Shown here: positions 9,408 to 18,440 of the stretch, in pieces
Layout: every line of letters starts with the position of its first letter
Numbering within the stretch: position 1 is the stretch's first letter
Assembly: GCF_001029105.3 (NCBI RefSeq)
Contig: NZ_CP011807.3
Span: 4,650,001 to 4,714,000, forward strand
Length of the DNA: 64,000 nt
Direction: 5' to 3'
Source: Pandoraea faecigallinarum
Lineage (GTDB): Bacteria > Pseudomonadota > Gammaproteobacteria > Burkholderiales > Burkholderiaceae
Program-made: the position numbers and the translations under genes
The notes under the pieces: model-generated
The model's database searches: none
What the model saw: only the letters and a program-made list of their open reading frames with translations
Told to the model about the DNA's origin: nothing

Positions 9408-10904
9408 TCAATGCCCGCCGGGCACGAACTCCGGCTTGTCGCGTTTGATGCTGCGCGAGTCGACGGCGTTGGTCGGCACCAGCAAGAGCAGGAGCACCAC
9501 GCCGATAGAGATCGCGAGGATCGACAGGAACGTGAGATGCAGCGAGTGTTGCAGCACCGCCCGGATCGCCTGATCGGCCACCGTGGACACCCCGCGATCT
9601 TCGAGCACGTGGCGCAGTTGGTCGGAGGTCACTGGCGCGAGGCCGCTCGAATGCGTCAGCCCGAAGTTGAGCACCGCACCGAAAAGCGTCGCGCCCAGCG
9701 TGCTGCCGAGATTGCGCGAAAAGATGTTCGACGCCGTGGCGCTACCGCGCTGCGAGGGATCGACGATTTCCTGAATCAGCACGAGCGCGCTCACGCTGCC
9801 CGTGCCCATCGAGAAGCCCATCAGCAACGAGCCGAACCCGGCGAGCAACGGCGAACTGCCCGGCCCGAGCAGGGCAAAGACGAGTCCGCCGAGCGGCATG
9901 AGCAGGCTGCCGCCCACGAGAATGCGCCGCAGACCGAATCGCGTGAACGTCTTGGCCGCAAAGGTCGAGCCGATGGGCCAGCCGACCATGATCATGGTGA
10001 GCGCCATGCCGGCCACGACCGGTGTTTGACGAAGCACGCCCTGAGCGTACATCGGCAGAAACGTCGTCAAGCCCATCAGCACCATGCCCGAAAGCAGCGT
10101 CGCCGCATTGGCCGCGGCAATCGGACGGCGGCTCCACAGCGCGAACGAGATCATCGGATCCTTGGCGCGCCGCTCCTGCCAGACGAACAGCAATACGGCG
10201 ATGGCGCAAGCAAGGACACCGCCCCATACGTGGGTATCGCTGAATGCGTTCGCGTCGGTCAGGGCGATCATCAAGGCCGCCACCGCGATGGTGAAGAACA
10301 CGGCGCCCATCACATCGATGCTCGGTCGCTGACGCGGGGCGTCCTCGTGCAGATAGGCCACGAAGCCCGCCGCGGCCAGCAAACCGATCGGAATGTTGAT
10401 CCAGAAGATCCACGACCACGACAGGTCGCGGATGATGAGACCGCCGAGCATCGGACCGAGCACGGCCGAAATGGCCCACACGCTGGCGAGCCAGCCTTGC
10501 ACCTTGCCGCGCTCGCTGATCGGGTAGTGATCGGCAACGATCACAAGGCTCACCGGCTGGATGCACGCGGCACCCACACCCTGCAACAACCGGAAAGCGA
10601 TCATCGCGGGCATCGACCAGGCCAGCCCGCCGCCGAGCGAGGCGATGAGAAAGACCGCGATACCCACGAGAATGACGGGCTTGCGGCCATAGAGGTCGGC
10701 GAGCTTGCCGAACACCACGGTCATGGCCGTCTGCGCGAGCAGAAAAGCAGAGAAGACCCAGCTGTACAGATTCAGGCCGCCGAGCTGGGCAACGATTTGC
10801 GGCATGGCCGTCGAGATGATCGTGGCTTCGATGGCCACCATGGACGTTGCGGCCATGACGGATGCCACAATCAATGGCCGCACGGAATTGCGTGTCGCAG
10901 ACAT
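9408..10904 (-). CDS. DHA2-family (EmrB/QacA) MFS drug transporter
   Basis: Proton-coupled efflux carrier of 498 residues with 14 predicted transmembrane helices. Motif A (GKLADLYGRKPVI) lies between helices 2 and 3, and motif C (VLGPMLGGLI) is in helix 5. Both define drug:H+ antiporters of the EmrB/QacA branch. The ATG at 10904 was chosen because the 52-codon upstream extension is Arg/Ser-rich and not hydrophobic; no good ribosome site is visible. It stands alone, with no EmrA-like membrane fusion partner next to it. Substrates cannot be inferred. Confidence 0.9.
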   Translation of the reverse strand: MSATRNSVRPLIVASVMAATSMVAIEATIISTAMPQIVAQLGGLNLYSWVFSAFLLAQTAMTVVFGKLADLYGRKPVILVGIAVFLIASLGGGLAWSMPAMIAFRLLQGVGAACIQPVSLVIVADHYPISERGKVQGWLASVWAISAVLGPMLGGLIIRDLSWSWIFWINIPIGLLAAAGFVAYLHEDAPRQRPSIDVMGAVFFTIAVAALMIALTDANAFSDTHVWGGVLACAIAVLLFVWQERRAKDPMISFALWSRRPIAAANAATLLSGMVLMGLTTFLPMYAQGVLRQTPVVAGMALTMIMVGWPIGSTFAAKTFTRFGLRRILVGGSLLMPLGGLVFALLGPGSSPLLAGFGSLLMGFSMGTGSVSALVLIQEIVDPSQRGSATASNIFSRNLGSTLGATLFGAVLNFGLTHSSGLAPVTSDQLRHVLEDRGVSTVADQAIRAVLQHSLHLTFLSILAISIGVVLLLLLVPTNAVDSRSIKRDKPEFVPGGH

Positions 10905-11213
10905 GTAATTTTTTGAAGTGGGAGTGCGTAACAACTTGCCAGAGAGGCGCAGCACCCTGTCGGATGCGGCCACCGCGCCAGTTAGCGAAAGACGGGGATC
11001 GAACGTGGCGGCAATGCCGCACGCGTAGTCAAGACGGCTTGGGCCTGGCGATGGCGACAAGCATAGCCGAATGCGGCAAAGCGCGTATGGCGCTCGCGGG
11101 CGGGCGGCGCCCTTGTCAAGGGCGCCTTGCGGGGCGTGGGCACCCGCCGGTACGCGCGTCCAATCCCCCTATCCGCGTTCGGGTTTTGGAAGGTTTCGGA
11201 CGACGAAATACCG
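10905..11213. other. Intergenic stretch with one GC hairpin
   Basis: This 309-base region lies upstream of the MFS gene and downstream of the GlsB-like gene. A perfect 9-bp stem with a 3-base loop (11106-11114 with 11118-11126) is the only clear structure. It has no T-run and could be a weak terminator for the GlsB-like transcript. No gene is recognised. Confidence 0.5.
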
Positions 11214-11471
11214 TCAGGCCGTACTGCGATTGCGCTTGATGACGCCGTAGATTGCGAGCAGCACGATAGCGCCGATGATCGAGGCGATCCAGCCGGCCGA
11301 CTCGCCTTCCGAGTACAGATGGAGGAACTGACCGACATATTTGGCGAGCAGCGCGCCGGCAATGCCGAGAATGATGGTCATGATGATGCCCATGCTGTCC
11401 CGCCCGGGATGCAGGGCGCGCGCGATGAGACCGACGATCAGACCGACGACGATGGTGCCGATAATGCCCAT
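11214..11471 (-). CDS. GlsB/YeaQ/YmgE family stress-response membrane protein
   Basis: Small inner-membrane protein of 85 residues with three hydrophobic segments and the family pattern of glycine-rich helices (IIGTIVVGLIVGLIARALHP, then a second GIIMTIILGIAGA helix and a C-terminal helix ending in basic residues). The family, also called transglycosylase-associated, is induced by envelope or general stress in many bacteria, but its biochemical role is unknown. The ATG at 11471 is preceded by TTGGAGG at the right spacing, which decides the start over longer frames. It is monocistronic. Confidence 0.9.
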   Translation of the reverse strand: MGIIGTIVVGLIVGLIARALHPGRDSMGIIMTIILGIAGALLAKYVGQFLHLYSEGESAGWIASIIGAIVLLAIYGVIKRNRSTA

Positions 11472-11786
11472 GACGAACCTCCAAGGACGGGAACCCGAAC
11501 GCAGTATAGCCCCGATTTCCGAACGCTCGCGTCCAATCCCGAAACCGCCCGCTGCCGTGTTGCGTCCATCCGACGGCCGCCCAGACGTCTGATATATCAA
11601 GAGAATTCCCCCGCGGCCGTCCCGGCCCGGACGTCGCTATGCCGGGTATAAGGGATGTCTATTTGGCAAAAACGGGCATCTGCGCGATGATGAGGCACGC
11701 TGTCACAATGCGCGGGGCATGCGGCGCCACTGAAACGGGCATCGCGTCGACGCGCTATAATCAGGGGCTATCGGATCCCCCACATC
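11472..11786. other. Divergent intergenic region of glsB-like and hemA genes
   Basis: This 315-base gap carries the upstream regions of both genes. Apart from the hemA -10 element listed separately, no repeat, hairpin with T-run, RNA gene or credible open frame is seen. Confidence 0.5.
11731..11761 (+). promoter_or_regulatory. Candidate sigma-70 promoter of hemA
   Basis: A perfect TATAAT (11756-11761) stands 25 bases before the hemA start codon. A weak -35 like TGAAAC lies at 11731-11736 with a long 19-base spacer. This would give a leader of about 20 nt. The -10 is convincing, the -35 is not. Confidence 0.45.
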
Positions 11787-13073
11787 ATGCAACTGCTCGC
11801 TCTCGGCCTGAACCACCATACGGCGCCCGTCTCGCTGCGCGAACGGGTGGCGTTTCCGTTCGAGCGGATCGAGCCGGCGCTGGCTGGCCTCAAGAGCCTG
11901 TGGACCGGCAGCGCCAAGTTGAGCGCCCCCGAGGCCGCCATCCTGTCGACGTGCAACCGCACCGAGATCTACTGTGTGACCGACGACGCCGCCGCCCGTG
12001 AGCGGGCGGTGCACTGGCTTTCCCAGTTCCACAACATTCCCGCTGGCGACCTCGCTCCCCATCTGTACGCCCTGCCCCAGTCGGACGCCGTACGTCACGC
12101 CTTCCGCGTGGCGAGCGGGCTGGACTCGATGGTGCTTGGCGAGACGCAGATTCTGGGGCAGTTGAAAGACGCCGTGCGCACGGCCGCCGAGGCCGGCGCC
12201 CTGGGCACGTATCTGAATCAGCTTTTCCAGCGCACGTTCGCGGTGGCCAAGGAAGTTCGCGGCCAGACCGAGATCGGCGCGCATTCCGTGTCGATGGCCG
12301 CCGCCGCGGTGCGCCTCGCGCAACGCATTTTTGAGAGCATCAGCACGCAAAAGGTGCTGTTCATCGGCGCGGGCGAGATGATCGACCTGTGCGCGACGCA
12401 CTTCGCTGCGCAGAATCCGAAAGCGCTCTACATCGCCAACCGGACCGCCGAGCGCGGCGAGAAGCTTGCGGAGCGTCTGGGCGGCACAGCCATCCGTCTG
12501 TCGGAACTTCCGCAACGTCTGCACGAGTTCGACATCGTCGTGTCGTGCACGGCGAGCACGCTGCCGCTGATCGGCCTGGGTGCCGTCGAGCGCGCCATCA
12601 AGGCCCGCAAGCACAAGCCGATGTTCATGGTCGATCTGGCCGTGCCGCGCGACATCGAACCGGAAGTCGGCCGTCTGGCAGACGTCTTCCTGTACACCGT
12701 CGACGATCTCGGTGCCGTCGTGCGCGAGGGCAATGCGCTGCGTCAGGCCGCCGTCGCGCAGGCCGAGGCGATCATCGACACGCGTGTGCAGAATTTCATG
12801 CAATGGCTCGACGCGCGCAGCGTCGTGCCGGTCATTCGCGACATTCACGGCACTGCCGAGGCCATGCGCGTGGCCGAACTCGAGCGTGCCCAGCGCATGC
12901 TCGCGCGCGGCGACGACCCCGCCGCCGTGCTCGAAGCCCTGTCCCAGTCCCTCACCAGGAAATTCCTGCACGGGCCGACCCACGCGCTGAACACGGCGCG
13001 CGGCGATTCGCGCGAGCAAATCATTCACCTCATTCCCGAACTGTTCCGCACCTCGGGATCCGCCGACAAATAG
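11787..13073 (+). CDS. hemA: Glutamyl-tRNA reductase
   Basis: First enzyme of C5 tetrapyrrole synthesis: NADPH-dependent reduction of glutamyl-tRNA(Glu) to glutamate-1-semialdehyde. The length of 428 residues is normal. The catalytic Cys56 is in the signature STCNRTEIY, and the N terminus has the NHHTAP motif. The NADPH-binding GAGEM loop is near residue 195, and a C-terminal helical dimerisation domain follows. The stop abuts the prfA start at 13074, giving the hemA-prfA-prmC order common in beta- and gamma-proteobacteria. A tRNA-Glu, its substrate carrier, is encoded elsewhere in the window at 51.3 kb. Confidence 0.98.
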   Translation: MQLLALGLNHHTAPVSLRERVAFPFERIEPALAGLKSLWTGSAKLSAPEAAILSTCNRTEIYCVTDDAAARERAVHWLSQFHNIPAGDLAPHLYALPQSDAVRHAFRVASGLDSMVLGETQILGQLKDAVRTAAEAGALGTYLNQLFQRTFAVAKEVRGQTEIGAHSVSMAAAAVRLAQRIFESISTQKVLFIGAGEMIDLCATHFAAQNPKALYIANRTAERGEKLAERLGGTAIRLSELPQRLHEFDIVVSCTASTLPLIGLGAVERAIKARKHKPMFMVDLAVPRDIEPEVGRLADVFLYTVDDLGAVVREGNALRQAAVAQAEAIIDTRVQNFMQWLDARSVVPVIRDIHGTAEAMRVAELERAQRMLARGDDPAAVLEALSQSLTRKFLHGPTHALNTARGDSREQIIHLIPELFRTSGSADK

Positions 13074-14156
13074 ATGAAAGCGAGCATGCAAGCCAAGCTC
13101 GACCAGTTGACACAACGTCTGGTCGAGCTTGATGGCCTATTGAGCCAGGGCGATGTGACCCGCGACCTGGACAACTACCGCAAGCTCACGCGCGAACATG
13201 CCGAGCTGGCGCCTGTCGTCGCGCAATATCAGCAGTATCGTCAGGCGCAAAACGATGTGGCCGCGGCCCAGGAAATGGCGTCCGATCCGGAAATGCGCGA
13301 GTTTGCCGAGGACGAGGCAACGAACGCGCGCGCCCGCATGGAAGACATGGAAGGCACGCTGCAACGCATGCTGCTGCCCCGCGATCCCAACGACGACCGC
13401 AACATCTATCTCGAGATTCGCGCGGGCACAGGTGGCGACGAATCGGCGCTTTTCGCAGGCGATCTGCTGCGCATGTACACGCGGTACGCGGAACGCCAGC
13501 GCTGGCAGGTCGAGATCATGTCGGCGAGCGAATCGGATCTGGGCGGTTACAAGGAGGTGATTGTCCGGCTGGTCGGCCAGGGCGCGTATTCGCGCCTGAA
13601 ATTCGAATCTGGCGGCCACCGGGTGCAGCGCGTGCCCGCCACGGAAACGCAGGGGCGCATCCACACGTCCGCGTGCACCGTGGCCGTCATGCCGGAAGCG
13701 GACGACGTGGCCGACGTCGAGATCAATCCGGCCGACATTCGCATCGATACCTTCCGCGCCTCGGGCGCCGGCGGCCAGCACGTCAACAAGACGGATTCGG
13801 CCGTGCGGATCACGCACCTGCCCACGGGCATCGTCGTCGAATGTCAGGATGACCGCTCGCAGCATCGCAACAAGGACAAGGCGCTCAAGGTGCTGGCGGC
13901 GCGCATCAAGGACGCTCAACTCCGCGCCCAGCAAGCCAGGGAAGCGGCCACGCGCAAGAGCCTGATCGGCTCGGGCGACCGTTCGGAGCGTATTCGCACC
14001 TACAACTTCCCGCAGGGGCGGATGACGGACCACCGCATCAACCTCACGCTCTACAAGCTCGAATACATCATGGACGGCGATCTCGACGAGATGATCAATG
14101 CGCTCGTGACCGAGCATCAGGCGGAACTGCTCGCGTCGCTGGGCGAGGCAGCCTGA
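13074..14156 (+). CDS. prfA: Peptide chain release factor 1
   Basis: Recognises UAA and UAG stop codons and triggers peptide release. The protein has 360 residues. The tripeptide anticodon PAT lies in [11 protein letters not shown], and the GGQ hydrolysis motif has Gln235 in SGAGGQHVN. It is Gln235 that PrmC, encoded next, methylates. The ATG directly follows the hemA stop; a second in-frame Met four codons later is possible. Its 1-bp stop/start overlap with prmC implies translational coupling of substrate and modifying enzyme. Confidence 0.98.
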   Translation: MKASMQAKLDQLTQRLVELDGLLSQGDVTRDLDNYRKLTREHAELAPVVAQYQQYRQAQNDVAAAQEMASDPEMREFAEDEATNARARMEDMEGTLQRMLLPRDPNDDRNIYLEIRAGTGGDESALFAGDLLRMYTRYAERQRWQVEIMSASESDLGGYKEVIVRLVGQGAYSRLKFESGGHRVQRVPATETQGRIHTSACTVAVMPEADDVADVEINPADIRIDTFRASGAGGQHVNKTDSAVRITHLPTGIVVECQDDRSQHRNKDKALKVLAARIKDAQLRAQQAREAATRKSLIGSGDRSERIRTYNFPQGRMTDHRINLTLYKLEYIMDGDLDEMINALVTEHQAELLASLGEAA

Positions 14157-15061
14157 TGACGCCGGGCACGCCCGAAGCCCGCCCCTCGCACCGGACGAAG
14201 ACGGCCGATGGGGCAGCCGGCGCGGATGCCGCAACGGTTGCCGCGCTGCTTCGCGAGCCGGGCCTGCCGCCGATGGAGTCGCGCATTCTGCTCTCGCACG
14301 TGCTCGGCTGGACCCGCACGCAACTGATTACCCGCGACCGCGAGCCGCTCGCGCCCGAGACCGTCGCCGCTTATCGGACGCTGCATGCGCGTCGCGTCGC
14401 GGGCGAGCCCATCGCCTATCTGACCGGTACCCGCGAGTTCTTCGGCCTGACGCTCAACGTCAGCCCGTCGGTGCTCATCCCCCGCCCCGAAACCGAACTG
14501 CTCGTGGAACTGGCGCTCGCGCGGATCGAAGGACGGCGCGCCCCACGTGTGCTGGATCTGGGCACAGGCAGCGGCGCGATTGCGCTGGCCATCGCACATG
14601 GCCGCGCGGACGCGCAGGTCGTCGCCCTCGACCGTTCGGCTCACGCCCTGGCCGTCGCCCGCGACAACGCCCGCCGGCTCGGACTGGACGACCGCGTTCG
14701 CTTCCTGGAGAGCGACTGGTACTCGGCGCTGCCCGCCGATTCCTCATGGACGGCCCCGTTCGACATCATCGTTTCCAACCCGCCGTACATCGTTGCCGGC
14801 GACGAACATCTCTCGCAAGGCGATCTGCGCTTCGAGCCGGTCGACGCCCTGACGGATCACGCCGACGGTCTGGCGGCATTGCGCATCATCGTGGCCGGCG
14901 CGCCCTCGCGGCTGCTGCCGGATAGCTGGCTGCTGTGCGAGCACGGCTACCATCAGGCCGCGGATGTCCGGGCGCTTTGCGTTGCGGCCGGGTTCCAGGA
15001 TGTGACGTCCGAGCGCGACCTCGCGGGAATCGAGCGCACGACCGGCGGCCGGCGGGTCTGA
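14156..15061 (+). CDS. prmC: Release factor glutamine methyltransferase PrmC
   Basis: SAM-dependent N5-methylation of the GGQ glutamine in RF1 and RF2. The 301-residue protein has an N-terminal helical domain, then a Rossmann methyltransferase with SAM-binding DLGTGSGAIAL. The substrate-Gln-binding signature NPPY is at residues 208-211. The ATG overlaps the prfA stop by one base. It is followed after 80 bases by grxD, which has its own possible -10 (TAAAAT near 15093). Confidence 0.97.
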   Translation: MTPGTPEARPSHRTKTADGAAGADAATVAALLREPGLPPMESRILLSHVLGWTRTQLITRDREPLAPETVAAYRTLHARRVAGEPIAYLTGTREFFGLTLNVSPSVLIPRPETELLVELALARIEGRRAPRVLDLGTGSGAIALAIAHGRADAQVVALDRSAHALAVARDNARRLGLDDRVRFLESDWYSALPADSSWTAPFDIIVSNPPYIVAGDEHLSQGDLRFEPVDALTDHADGLAALRIIVAGAPSRLLPDSWLLCEHGYHQAADVRALCVAAGFQDVTSERDLAGIERTTGGRRV

Positions 15062-15141
15062 GCGGCGTCCGACGAACACGCCCGAAAACCGCTAAAATGC
15101 CGGATACGCCGACTTCCCGGCATCCCCACGGGCTTCCGATC

Positions 15142-15456
15142 ATGACTACCCAGCAACGTATCCAGCAAATCGTCTCCGAACATCCCGTCGTCCTGTTCAT
15201 GAAGGGCAACGCGCAATTCCCGATGTGCGGCTTCTCGGGCCGTGCAGTGCAGATTCTGAAGGCATGCGAAGTGGGCGATCTGTTCACCGTCGACGTGCTG
15301 CAAGACGACGAAATCCGCCAGGGCGTGAAGGAATTCGCCAACTGGCCGACCATCCCGCAGCTCTACATCAACGGCGAATTCATCGGCGGCTCGGACATCA
15401 TGATGGAGATGTACCAGAGCGGCGAACTCAAGCAGATCATCGCCGAGCTCGCCTGA
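15142..15456 (+). CDS. grxD: Monothiol glutaredoxin Grx4/GrxD
   Basis: Glutathione-dependent iron-sulfur carrier of 104 residues. The single-Cys active site CGFS is at residues 29-32. The WPTIPQLYINGEFIGGSD block supplies the cis-Pro and glutathione-binding residues, as in all Grx4-type proteins. It delivers [2Fe-2S] clusters, often with a BolA partner, which is not present here. The start at 15142 is set by homologous length; upstream in-frame sequence belongs to a leader after prmC. Confidence 0.97.
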   Translation: MTTQQRIQQIVSEHPVVLFMKGNAQFPMCGFSGRAVQILKACEVGDLFTVDVLQDDEIRQGVKEFANWPTIPQLYINGEFIGGSDIMMEMYQSGELKQIIAELA

Positions 15457-15490
15457 TTTCGCGGCCGTTCCGGCGTTCACGCCGCGCCCG

Positions 15491-16108
15491 ATGACGGTTT
15501 CGACGGGAGCTTCCCGAACGTCGGCACCCACGCGCCTGATCGTCGCCATTACGGGGGCGACCGGCGCGGTGTACGGCGTGCGTCTGCTCGAACGCCTGCG
15601 GGCGATGGGCGGTGTCGAGACGCATCTGATGGTGTCGGGCGCGGGCTGGCTTACGCTGCGTCACGAACTCGGGATGGAGCGCGCCACCGTGCAGGCACTG
15701 GCCGATCAGTACCATAGCGTGCGCGAGATCGGCGCCAATATCGCCAGCGGCTCGTTCGCCACGGCGGGCATGATCGTCGCGCCCTGCTCGATGAAAACGC
15801 TCGCGAGCGTCGCACACGGACTCTCGGACAACCTGATCGCCCGCGCTGCCGACGTCACGCTCAAGGAGCGCCGGCGTCTTGTCCTGATGGTGCGCGAAAC
15901 GCCCTTCAATCTCGCGCATCTGCGCAATATGACCGCAGTCACGGAAATGGGTGGCATCGTCTATCCGCCGCTGCCTGCCTTTTACAATCGCCCGGAATCG
16001 CTCGACGCGATGGTCGACGACACCGTCGCCCGCGTGATCGATCTGTTCGGGATCGCGCCTCCCGCCGCGTCGAGCTGGGACGGTCTCGGCAAAGACATGG
16101 AAGCCTGA
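15491..16108 (+). CDS. ubiX: Flavin prenyltransferase UbiX
   Basis: Makes prenylated FMN, the cofactor of the UbiD decarboxylase in ubiquinone synthesis. The protein has 205 residues. The flavoprotein motif VAITGATGAVYGVRLLERL follows a 15-residue variable head. The central IVAPCSMKTLASVAHG and the TPFNLAHLRNM and PPLPAFYNRP stretches are UbiX hallmarks. It lies 34 bases after grxD on the same strand, so it is possibly co-transcribed. Confidence 0.95.
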   Translation: MTVSTGASRTSAPTRLIVAITGATGAVYGVRLLERLRAMGGVETHLMVSGAGWLTLRHELGMERATVQALADQYHSVREIGANIASGSFATAGMIVAPCSMKTLASVAHGLSDNLIARAADVTLKERRRLVLMVRETPFNLAHLRNMTAVTEMGGIVYPPLPAFYNRPESLDAMVDDTVARVIDLFGIAPPAASSWDGLGKDMEA

Positions 16109-16141
16109 GGCGCCTTCGCGTCCGCCCGGCGCCCCTCACGC

Positions 16142-16678
16142 TCACCTCACGCCATCCACCCAACGTTGCAACGTATCGAGCGCGCCCTGCGTTTGCCCGG
16201 CGGCCGATTCCGGCGTTTGCACGCACAGTTCCAGCATGATTTCGTTCGGATCGAGCAAGTAGACGTGCTCGCCATCGCCATGGCTTTCGATGGCAAACGG
16301 CACCTCATGGGCCTTCAGGCGCGACTTCCAGCGCTCCAGCGCCTCGCGGTCGCATACGCGCAGCGCCACATGGTGGATCTGCGTCGCCGGTGTATCGGGA
16401 TGATGTTCGGGGGCGAGGCCGTCGCAATTGAAGAACGCCAGCGCTTCACCCGGCGCGATCTGATAGCTCACCAGCAGATACGGCTTGCCCCACAGACGGC
16501 TCATGCCGGTCTGTGCGCCCGCGAGCGTGAACCCCATCACCTCGACGTAGAATCGGTGGGTGAGCGTTGCGTCGTAACTGGGGTACGCTACGTGATCGAT
16601 CGCCACAGGTGACACAGGGGGGACACGTGCCGGGGATTCCTCGGCAGGGCGGGTATCTAGCACGGCCTGGTTCATCAC
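16142..16678 (-). CDS. VOC (glyoxalase/dioxygenase superfamily) protein
   Basis: The 178-residue protein has one vicinal-oxygen-chelate module of paired beta-alpha-beta-beta-beta units. Candidate metal ligands are His28 (AIDHVAYPSYD), His103 (IHHVALRV) and a late Glu (LDPNEIMLELC). The family includes glyoxalase I, fosfomycin enzymes and extradiol dioxygenases. The sequence does not show which activity applies, so no function is assigned. The GGGGGAA before ATG 16678 supports the start. It is convergent with ubiX. Confidence 0.8.
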   Translation of the reverse strand: MMNQAVLDTRPAEESPARVPPVSPVAIDHVAYPSYDATLTHRFYVEVMGFTLAGAQTGMSRLWGKPYLLVSYQIAPGEALAFFNCDGLAPEHHPDTPATQIHHVALRVCDREALERWKSRLKAHEVPFAIESHGDGEHVYLLDPNEIMLELCVQTPESAAGQTQGALDTLQRWVDGVR

Positions 16679-16872
16679 GTTCCCCCGGATTGCGAAGTGG
16701 CGACGGCATTCGGGAAACTGCGTTTGTAGTGTAGTCCTGCAACCCGCGTGGCATCAACCGAGTGTCAGGAGAGCCGCATGGACTATAGTGAAAACGCCAC
16801 ACTTTGCGTGCCGGGCCGCATGCCCGCACGCGTCCCCCGAGTGGTGTGACAGGTTTGCGACCGGAGTTTGTC

Positions 16873-17175
16873 ATGGAGACCGCCCTCTTCTCCCTTTCGC
16901 CTGTTGTCGTCTACGCCGTCGTGACGCTCGTATTCGTCATGCTGATACTTGTCGTGCCCGCCGGCGCGCGGTGGCGCAACGCCGCCTGGCCGACCGCCAT
17001 GCCGCCGCTCTCGCCGCATCGTCCCGGCGACTTGCTCGGTACGCCGCGCACGCCCTACTGGCGCTCGCCAAGCGACACGCAGGACCTGCGTCGTCCGTCG
17101 TACTTCGCAACGTCTGCACGACGCGGTCGCCGTCCCGCCAGCTTTCTCGCACCCCGCGATCAAGAACGTCGCTGA
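16873..17175 (+). CDS. Hypothetical single-pass membrane protein
   Basis: This 100-residue product has an N-terminal hydrophobic segment (about residues 8-30, VVVYAVVTLVFVMLILVVP) and then a basic, Pro/Ser/Arg-rich cytoplasmic-type tail. GGAG lies 7 bases before the ATG at 16873. It has no recognisable domain. The compositional bias of the tail makes a chance frame possible, but the helix and ribosome site favour a real gene. Confidence 0.5.
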   Translation: METALFSLSPVVVYAVVTLVFVMLILVVPAGARWRNAAWPTAMPPLSPHRPGDLLGTPRTPYWRSPSDTQDLRRPSYFATSARRGRRPASFLAPRDQERR

Positions 17176-17424
17176 TCGCCGCCGGTCATCCCGGAACATC
17201 CGGCGCGCAAACAACGCTGCGCGCCGCAGCCTCCACGACCTTACGCCTTGTTACATCTGTAGTGCCGCCGTAGCACCGGCAGGCACGCTTGCCCCGTAAA
17301 ATTCCACGCACGGATCGCGCGCCGGCCGCGCTTGCCTACCGCCCATGCGGGCACGACGAGCAAGCCCGGACGCTGGGATGGATGCCCGTGCGCGCGGGGA
17401 GCGACAAGTCAAAAAGGAGAACAG

Positions 17425-17739
17425 ATGCAGCGCCATTTCTGGACCGCGACGGCGGCGATTGCGGGCCTCGCAGCCGCCATCACCTCGGGCAGCGCCTTCG
17501 CCCGCACCGACGTGTCGGTGAATATCGGCATTCCCGGCCCGGCGTTCGTGGCACCGGCACCGGTCTACGCACCGCCCCCGGTCTATGCCGCGCCAGCGCC
17601 CATGGTCATCGCACCGCCGCCTGTCGTGTACGGCCCGCCGCCGCGTTACTGGCGGGGTCCGCCGCCGCGCCACTGGCATCACGATCGCGGCTGGGACCGC
17701 CGAGGCTGGGATCGTCGCGACGGACATTACCACCGGTAA
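17425..17739 (+). CDS. Secreted proline/tyrosine-rich small protein
   Basis: This 104-residue protein has a clear signal peptide (cleavage after SGSAFA, about residue 26). The mature region begins RTDVSVNIGIPGP and is dominated by PAPVYAPPP-like repeats. The tail is HWHHDRGWDRRGWDRRDGH, a His/Trp/Arg-rich end seen in periplasmic YXWGXW-like hypothetical proteins of Burkholderiales. AAGGAG at 17414-17419 fixes the start. Its function is unknown; the His-rich tail might bind metal. A terminator follows 24 bases after the stop. Confidence 0.8.
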   Translation: MQRHFWTATAAIAGLAAAITSGSAFARTDVSVNIGIPGPAFVAPAPVYAPPPVYAAPAPMVIAPPPVVYGPPPRYWRGPPPRHWHHDRGWDRRGWDRRDGHYHR

Positions 17740-17763
17740 GCGCTCGCACACTCGCGGCAAAAG

Positions 17764-17797
17764 CCCCGCAAGGTCAAACGCCCTGCGGGGTTTTTTT
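17764..17797 (+). terminator. Rho-independent terminator after the Pro-rich secreted protein gene
   Basis: A 10-bp stem with one mismatch (17764-17773 and 17781-17790) is followed by a run of seven T residues (17791-17797), a classic intrinsic terminator. Confidence 0.9.
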
Positions 17798-17987
17798 CGT
17801 CCCTTTCCTTTCGTTTCATTACCCATGCGATGGACGCATGAAACCTCGACGATTTATCGCGGTTTTATGCGCCCTTATACATGGCTTCCCAAATTGCGCC
17901 CGATGCATGCGGTTAAAACGGCGAATACCTTGGCATTCTCATACTTCGGTATAAAAGCCATTTCATCGGAAGCCATAACCTCCGGCA

Positions 17988-18101
17988 TCAATAACGATAG
18001 CAGCAACGGTGTCCGTAATAGCCTCCGTAGTAAGGCCGTTCGGGAACGATGACACAACCGGCGAGAGTAACGGCAAGCAACGCGGCGACGATTAACTTCA
18101 T
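17988..18101 (-). CDS. Very small lipoprotein (37 residues)
   Basis: A short frame starting at ATG 18101, with GTGGAG 7 bases upstream, encodes MKLIVAALLAVTLAGC followed by 21 residues. The lipobox LAGC gives a lipidated Cys16. The mature part is tyrosine/glycine-rich (PERPYYGGYYGHRCC) and ends in YRY. It has no known domain. Tiny lipoproteins with YYGGYYG-type tails occur widely in beta-proteobacterial envelopes without assigned function. It is convergent with the Pro-rich secreted protein gene. Confidence 0.7.
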   Translation of the reverse strand: MKLIVAALLAVTLAGCVIVPERPYYGGYYGHRCCYRY

Positions 18102-18228
18102 GATCTGACTCCACAGGGACGAACGCGAATCCGTTCGCCTTCTTTATATCGTCGCGCCTGCGGCAAGCCCATCACGCGTCTGTAAGCCGTGTAAGCGAAG
18201 GTTGCCAAAAGGGCAATGTGTCGCACTT

Positions 18229-18240
18229 TGTTACGTAACA
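18229..18240. promoter_or_regulatory. Palindrome TGTTACGTAACA, candidate activator site
   Basis: A perfect 12-bp palindrome is centred about 124 bases upstream of the start predicted from the sigma-54 promoter at 18333. Enhancer-binding proteins typically bind 80-150 bases upstream. The half-site TGTTAC/GTAACA resembles sites reported for some activators such as CbrB, but with no spacer, so the binding protein is unknown. Confidence 0.45.
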
Positions 18241-18332
18241 TGGCCGGCTTGGGGCCGTAACATCGATCGCCTCCGTTCGAACGTGATCGCTAGAAACCAG
18301 TCTTCATGCGGGTTTCCATCCCTCTCATCCGC

Positions 18333-18348
18333 TGGCATGCCGTTTGCA
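18333..18348 (+). promoter_or_regulatory. Sigma-54 (-24/-12) promoter
   Basis: TGGCATGCCGTTTGCA matches the consensus TGGCACG-N4-TTGCW at all but one base. GG (18334-18335) and GC (18346-18347) have the obligatory 12-base periodicity. The predicted start is about 18359. No coding frame follows before a strong terminator at 18404. Confidence 0.7.
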
Positions 18349-18358
18349 TAGCCTCTGG

Positions 18359-18440
18359 CGTCGCCCTTTCAATTGCCCCGAAGAGTGCGACTTTGACTCA
18401 AACCCTCCTCCCGTTGCAGACACGGGAGGAGGCTCTTTTT
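18359..18440 (+). ncRNA. Putative sigma-54-dependent small RNA, about 82 nt
   Basis: The interval from the predicted sigma-54 start to the T-run of the terminator contains no start codon with a ribosome site, so the product would be a short RNA. Its 3' half is the terminator stem, whose left arm carries CCTCCTCCC, complementary to Shine-Dalgarno sequences. The 5' half (about 45 nt) is unstructured and ends in an A-rich stretch, a possible Hfq or target-pairing region. An alternative is a leader or premature-termination product of a longer transcript reaching the chemoreceptor gene. Confidence 0.5.
18404..18440 (+). terminator. Strong Rho-independent terminator of the putative small RNA
   Basis: A perfect 11-bp stem (18404-18414 with 18422-18432) with a 7-base loop is followed by CTCTTTTT. 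It is an orphan terminator: no protein gene lies upstream on this strand within 600 bases. Confidence 0.85.
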
